From the NCBI RefSeq assembly GCF_014648395.1, contig NZ_BMRA01000001.1, positions 748,521 to 812,520 of the forward strand: a stretch of DNA of 64,000 nt, written 5' to 3'. Every line of letters starts with the position of its first letter. Position 1 is the stretch's first letter. This DNA is from Micromonospora fulviviridis (lineage in GTDB: Bacteria > Actinomycetota > Actinomycetes > Mycobacteriales > Micromonosporaceae). A program made the translations under genes and the position numbers. This document shows positions 63,471-64,000 of this stretch, one piece after another. The notes under the pieces are model-generated. The model saw only the letters and a program-made list of their open reading frames with translations, was not told the origin of the DNA and ran no database searches.

Positions 63471-63472
63471 CT

Positions 63473-63535
63473 GTGAGCGCGAGGAGTGAGCCGGGTCTGC
63501 GAGCCCCGCAGTCGCGAACGAAGGCAGGCTCATGA
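63473..63535 (+). other. Bridging mini-ORF of 20 codons between cpaF and tadB
   Basis: GTG 63473 starts 2 nt after the cpaF stop, and the TGA at 63533-63535 overlaps the tadB ATG (ATGA). The peptide starts VSARSEPGLRAPQ and ends TKAGS. The DNA opens with GTGAGCGCGAGGAG, the same as the mini-ORF at 60433. Confidence 0.6.
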
Positions 63536-64000
63536 CGACGATCGAGTTGATCGCGCTGGTCTCCGGGGCGGCGTGCGTGGCCGGGCTGGTGCTGGCGGTG
63601 GTCGCGCTGGTCGGCACCCGCCGGCCGCCCCGGTCGACGGCGGGCGCCGGCCCCGGGCTGAGCCGGCTCTGGACCGGCTCCGGGGCCAGCCGCCGCGAGC
63701 AGCACCGGTACCGGTTGCTGCTCGGCGCGGCCGTGGTGGCCGGCGCGCTGGCCTTCCTGCTCACCGGCCTGCCGGTGGTCGGCCTGCTGGTGGCGCTGGC
63801 GGTGCCCGGCGTGCCGTGGCTCTTCGCGGTGGGCCGGGCCGAGCAGCGGGCCATCGCCCGGATCGAGGCGGTCGGCGAGTGGACCCGGCGGCTCAAGGAC
63901 ATCTCCGGCACCGGGCAGGGCCTCCAACAGGCCATCATCGGCACCATCGCCACCGCGCCTGAGGAGATCCAGGAGGAGGTACGCACCCTGGCGGCCCGCC
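63532..64000 (+). CDS. tadB: TadB-like pilus inner-membrane protein (partial)
   Basis: 156 codons are in the window, the rest lies beyond the right edge. Two or three N-terminal membrane segments (LIALVSGAACVAGLVLAVVALVG, RLLLGAAVVAGALAFLLTGLPVVGLLVALAVPGVPWLF) are followed by the start of a T2SSF domain (RIEAVGEWTRRLKDISGTGQGLQQAIIGTIATAPEEIQEEV). TadB with TadC forms the inner-membrane platform on which the CpaF ATPase acts. The ATG is coupled to the preceding mini-ORF. Confidence 0.87.
   Translation, partial: MTTIELIALVSGAACVAGLVLAVVALVGTRRPPRSTAGAGPGLSRLWTGSGASRREQHRYRLLLGAAVVAGALAFLLTGLPVVGLLVALAVPGVPWLFAVGRAEQRAIARIEAVGEWTRRLKDISGTGQGLQQAIIGTIATAPEEIQEEVRTLAAR

Overview
The window is very GC-rich, densely coded DNA from a filamentous actinomycete. 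The best guess is a member of the Micromonosporaceae (Micromonospora-like). Pointers are the many position-locked promoters of leaderless mRNAs, an AfsR/SARP-type regulator, partner-switching (RsbR/S/T, SpoIIE, STAS) proteins, an actinobacterial-type SOS box and a Tad pilus locus. The assignment is an inference from gene style, since no rRNA is present.

Layout. 0-3 kb: a leftward operon hemL - histidine phosphatase - TlpA-like lipoprotein thioredoxin - ccdA (cut by the left edge), linking haem synthesis to cytochrome c maturation. 3-6.6 kb: a STAS anti-sigma antagonist, then an ABC exporter whose two genes are bridged by a 27-codon mini-ORF, with a divergent MarR-like regulator and its palindromic operator. 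6.6-13.7 kb: a response regulator, a 1450-residue multi-HAMP hybrid histidine kinase and a divergent HATPase/GAF/SpoIIE phosphatase. 13.7-14.3 kb: a repeat-rich non-coding island. 14.3-26.2 kb: metabolic and envelope genes (FAD oxidase with a possible SOS box, oligopeptidase, threonine dehydratase-like enzyme, deacetylase/glycosyltransferase fusion, PadR-controlled ABC exporter, DinB-like protein, AraC regulator). 26.2-32.3 kb: a stressosome-style operon RsbR - RsbS - RsbT - (RsbT/phosphatase fusion) - histidine kinase - (receiver/SpoIIE phosphatase), its genes overlapping or nearly touching, with a divergent STAS protein. 32.3-43.3 kb: MFS/GntR pair, mscL, a small SOS-controlled gene, BenE-like transporter with XRE-cupin regulator, PP2C phosphatase, Eis-like acetyltransferase, ZIP transporter, beta-helix lipoprotein, NAD-dependent epimerase, small Cys-containing protein. 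43.4 kb: tRNA-Lys(UUU), followed by an accessory stretch to about 46.8 kb (WXG/ESX-like protein, small partners, secreted protein, SMI1/KNR4-like protein). 47-53.8 kb: DrrAB-like ABC exporter and DUF4097 gene preceded by SARP-type heptamer repeats, convergent with a 1044-residue AfsR-like regulator. 54-57.5 kb: secreted SdrD-B-like protein, methyltransferase, zinc-ribbon protein, a decayed GH65 gene and a PAP2 phosphatase. 57.5-64 kb: Tad pilus locus (prepilin peptidase divergent from lipoprotein, secreted protein, CpaB-like, CpaE-like, CpaF, TadB cut by the right edge).

Recurring themes. (1) A 60-bp palindrome with 21-bp arms and an 18-bp spacer occurs four times, always between convergent genes. 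(2) Short repeat-like inserts form mini-ORFs that bridge a stop and the next start inside operons. (3) Many genes have a TANNNT hexamer 6-8 nt before the start codon, implying leaderless mRNAs. (4) Several regulators sit beside a clear inverted-repeat operator.
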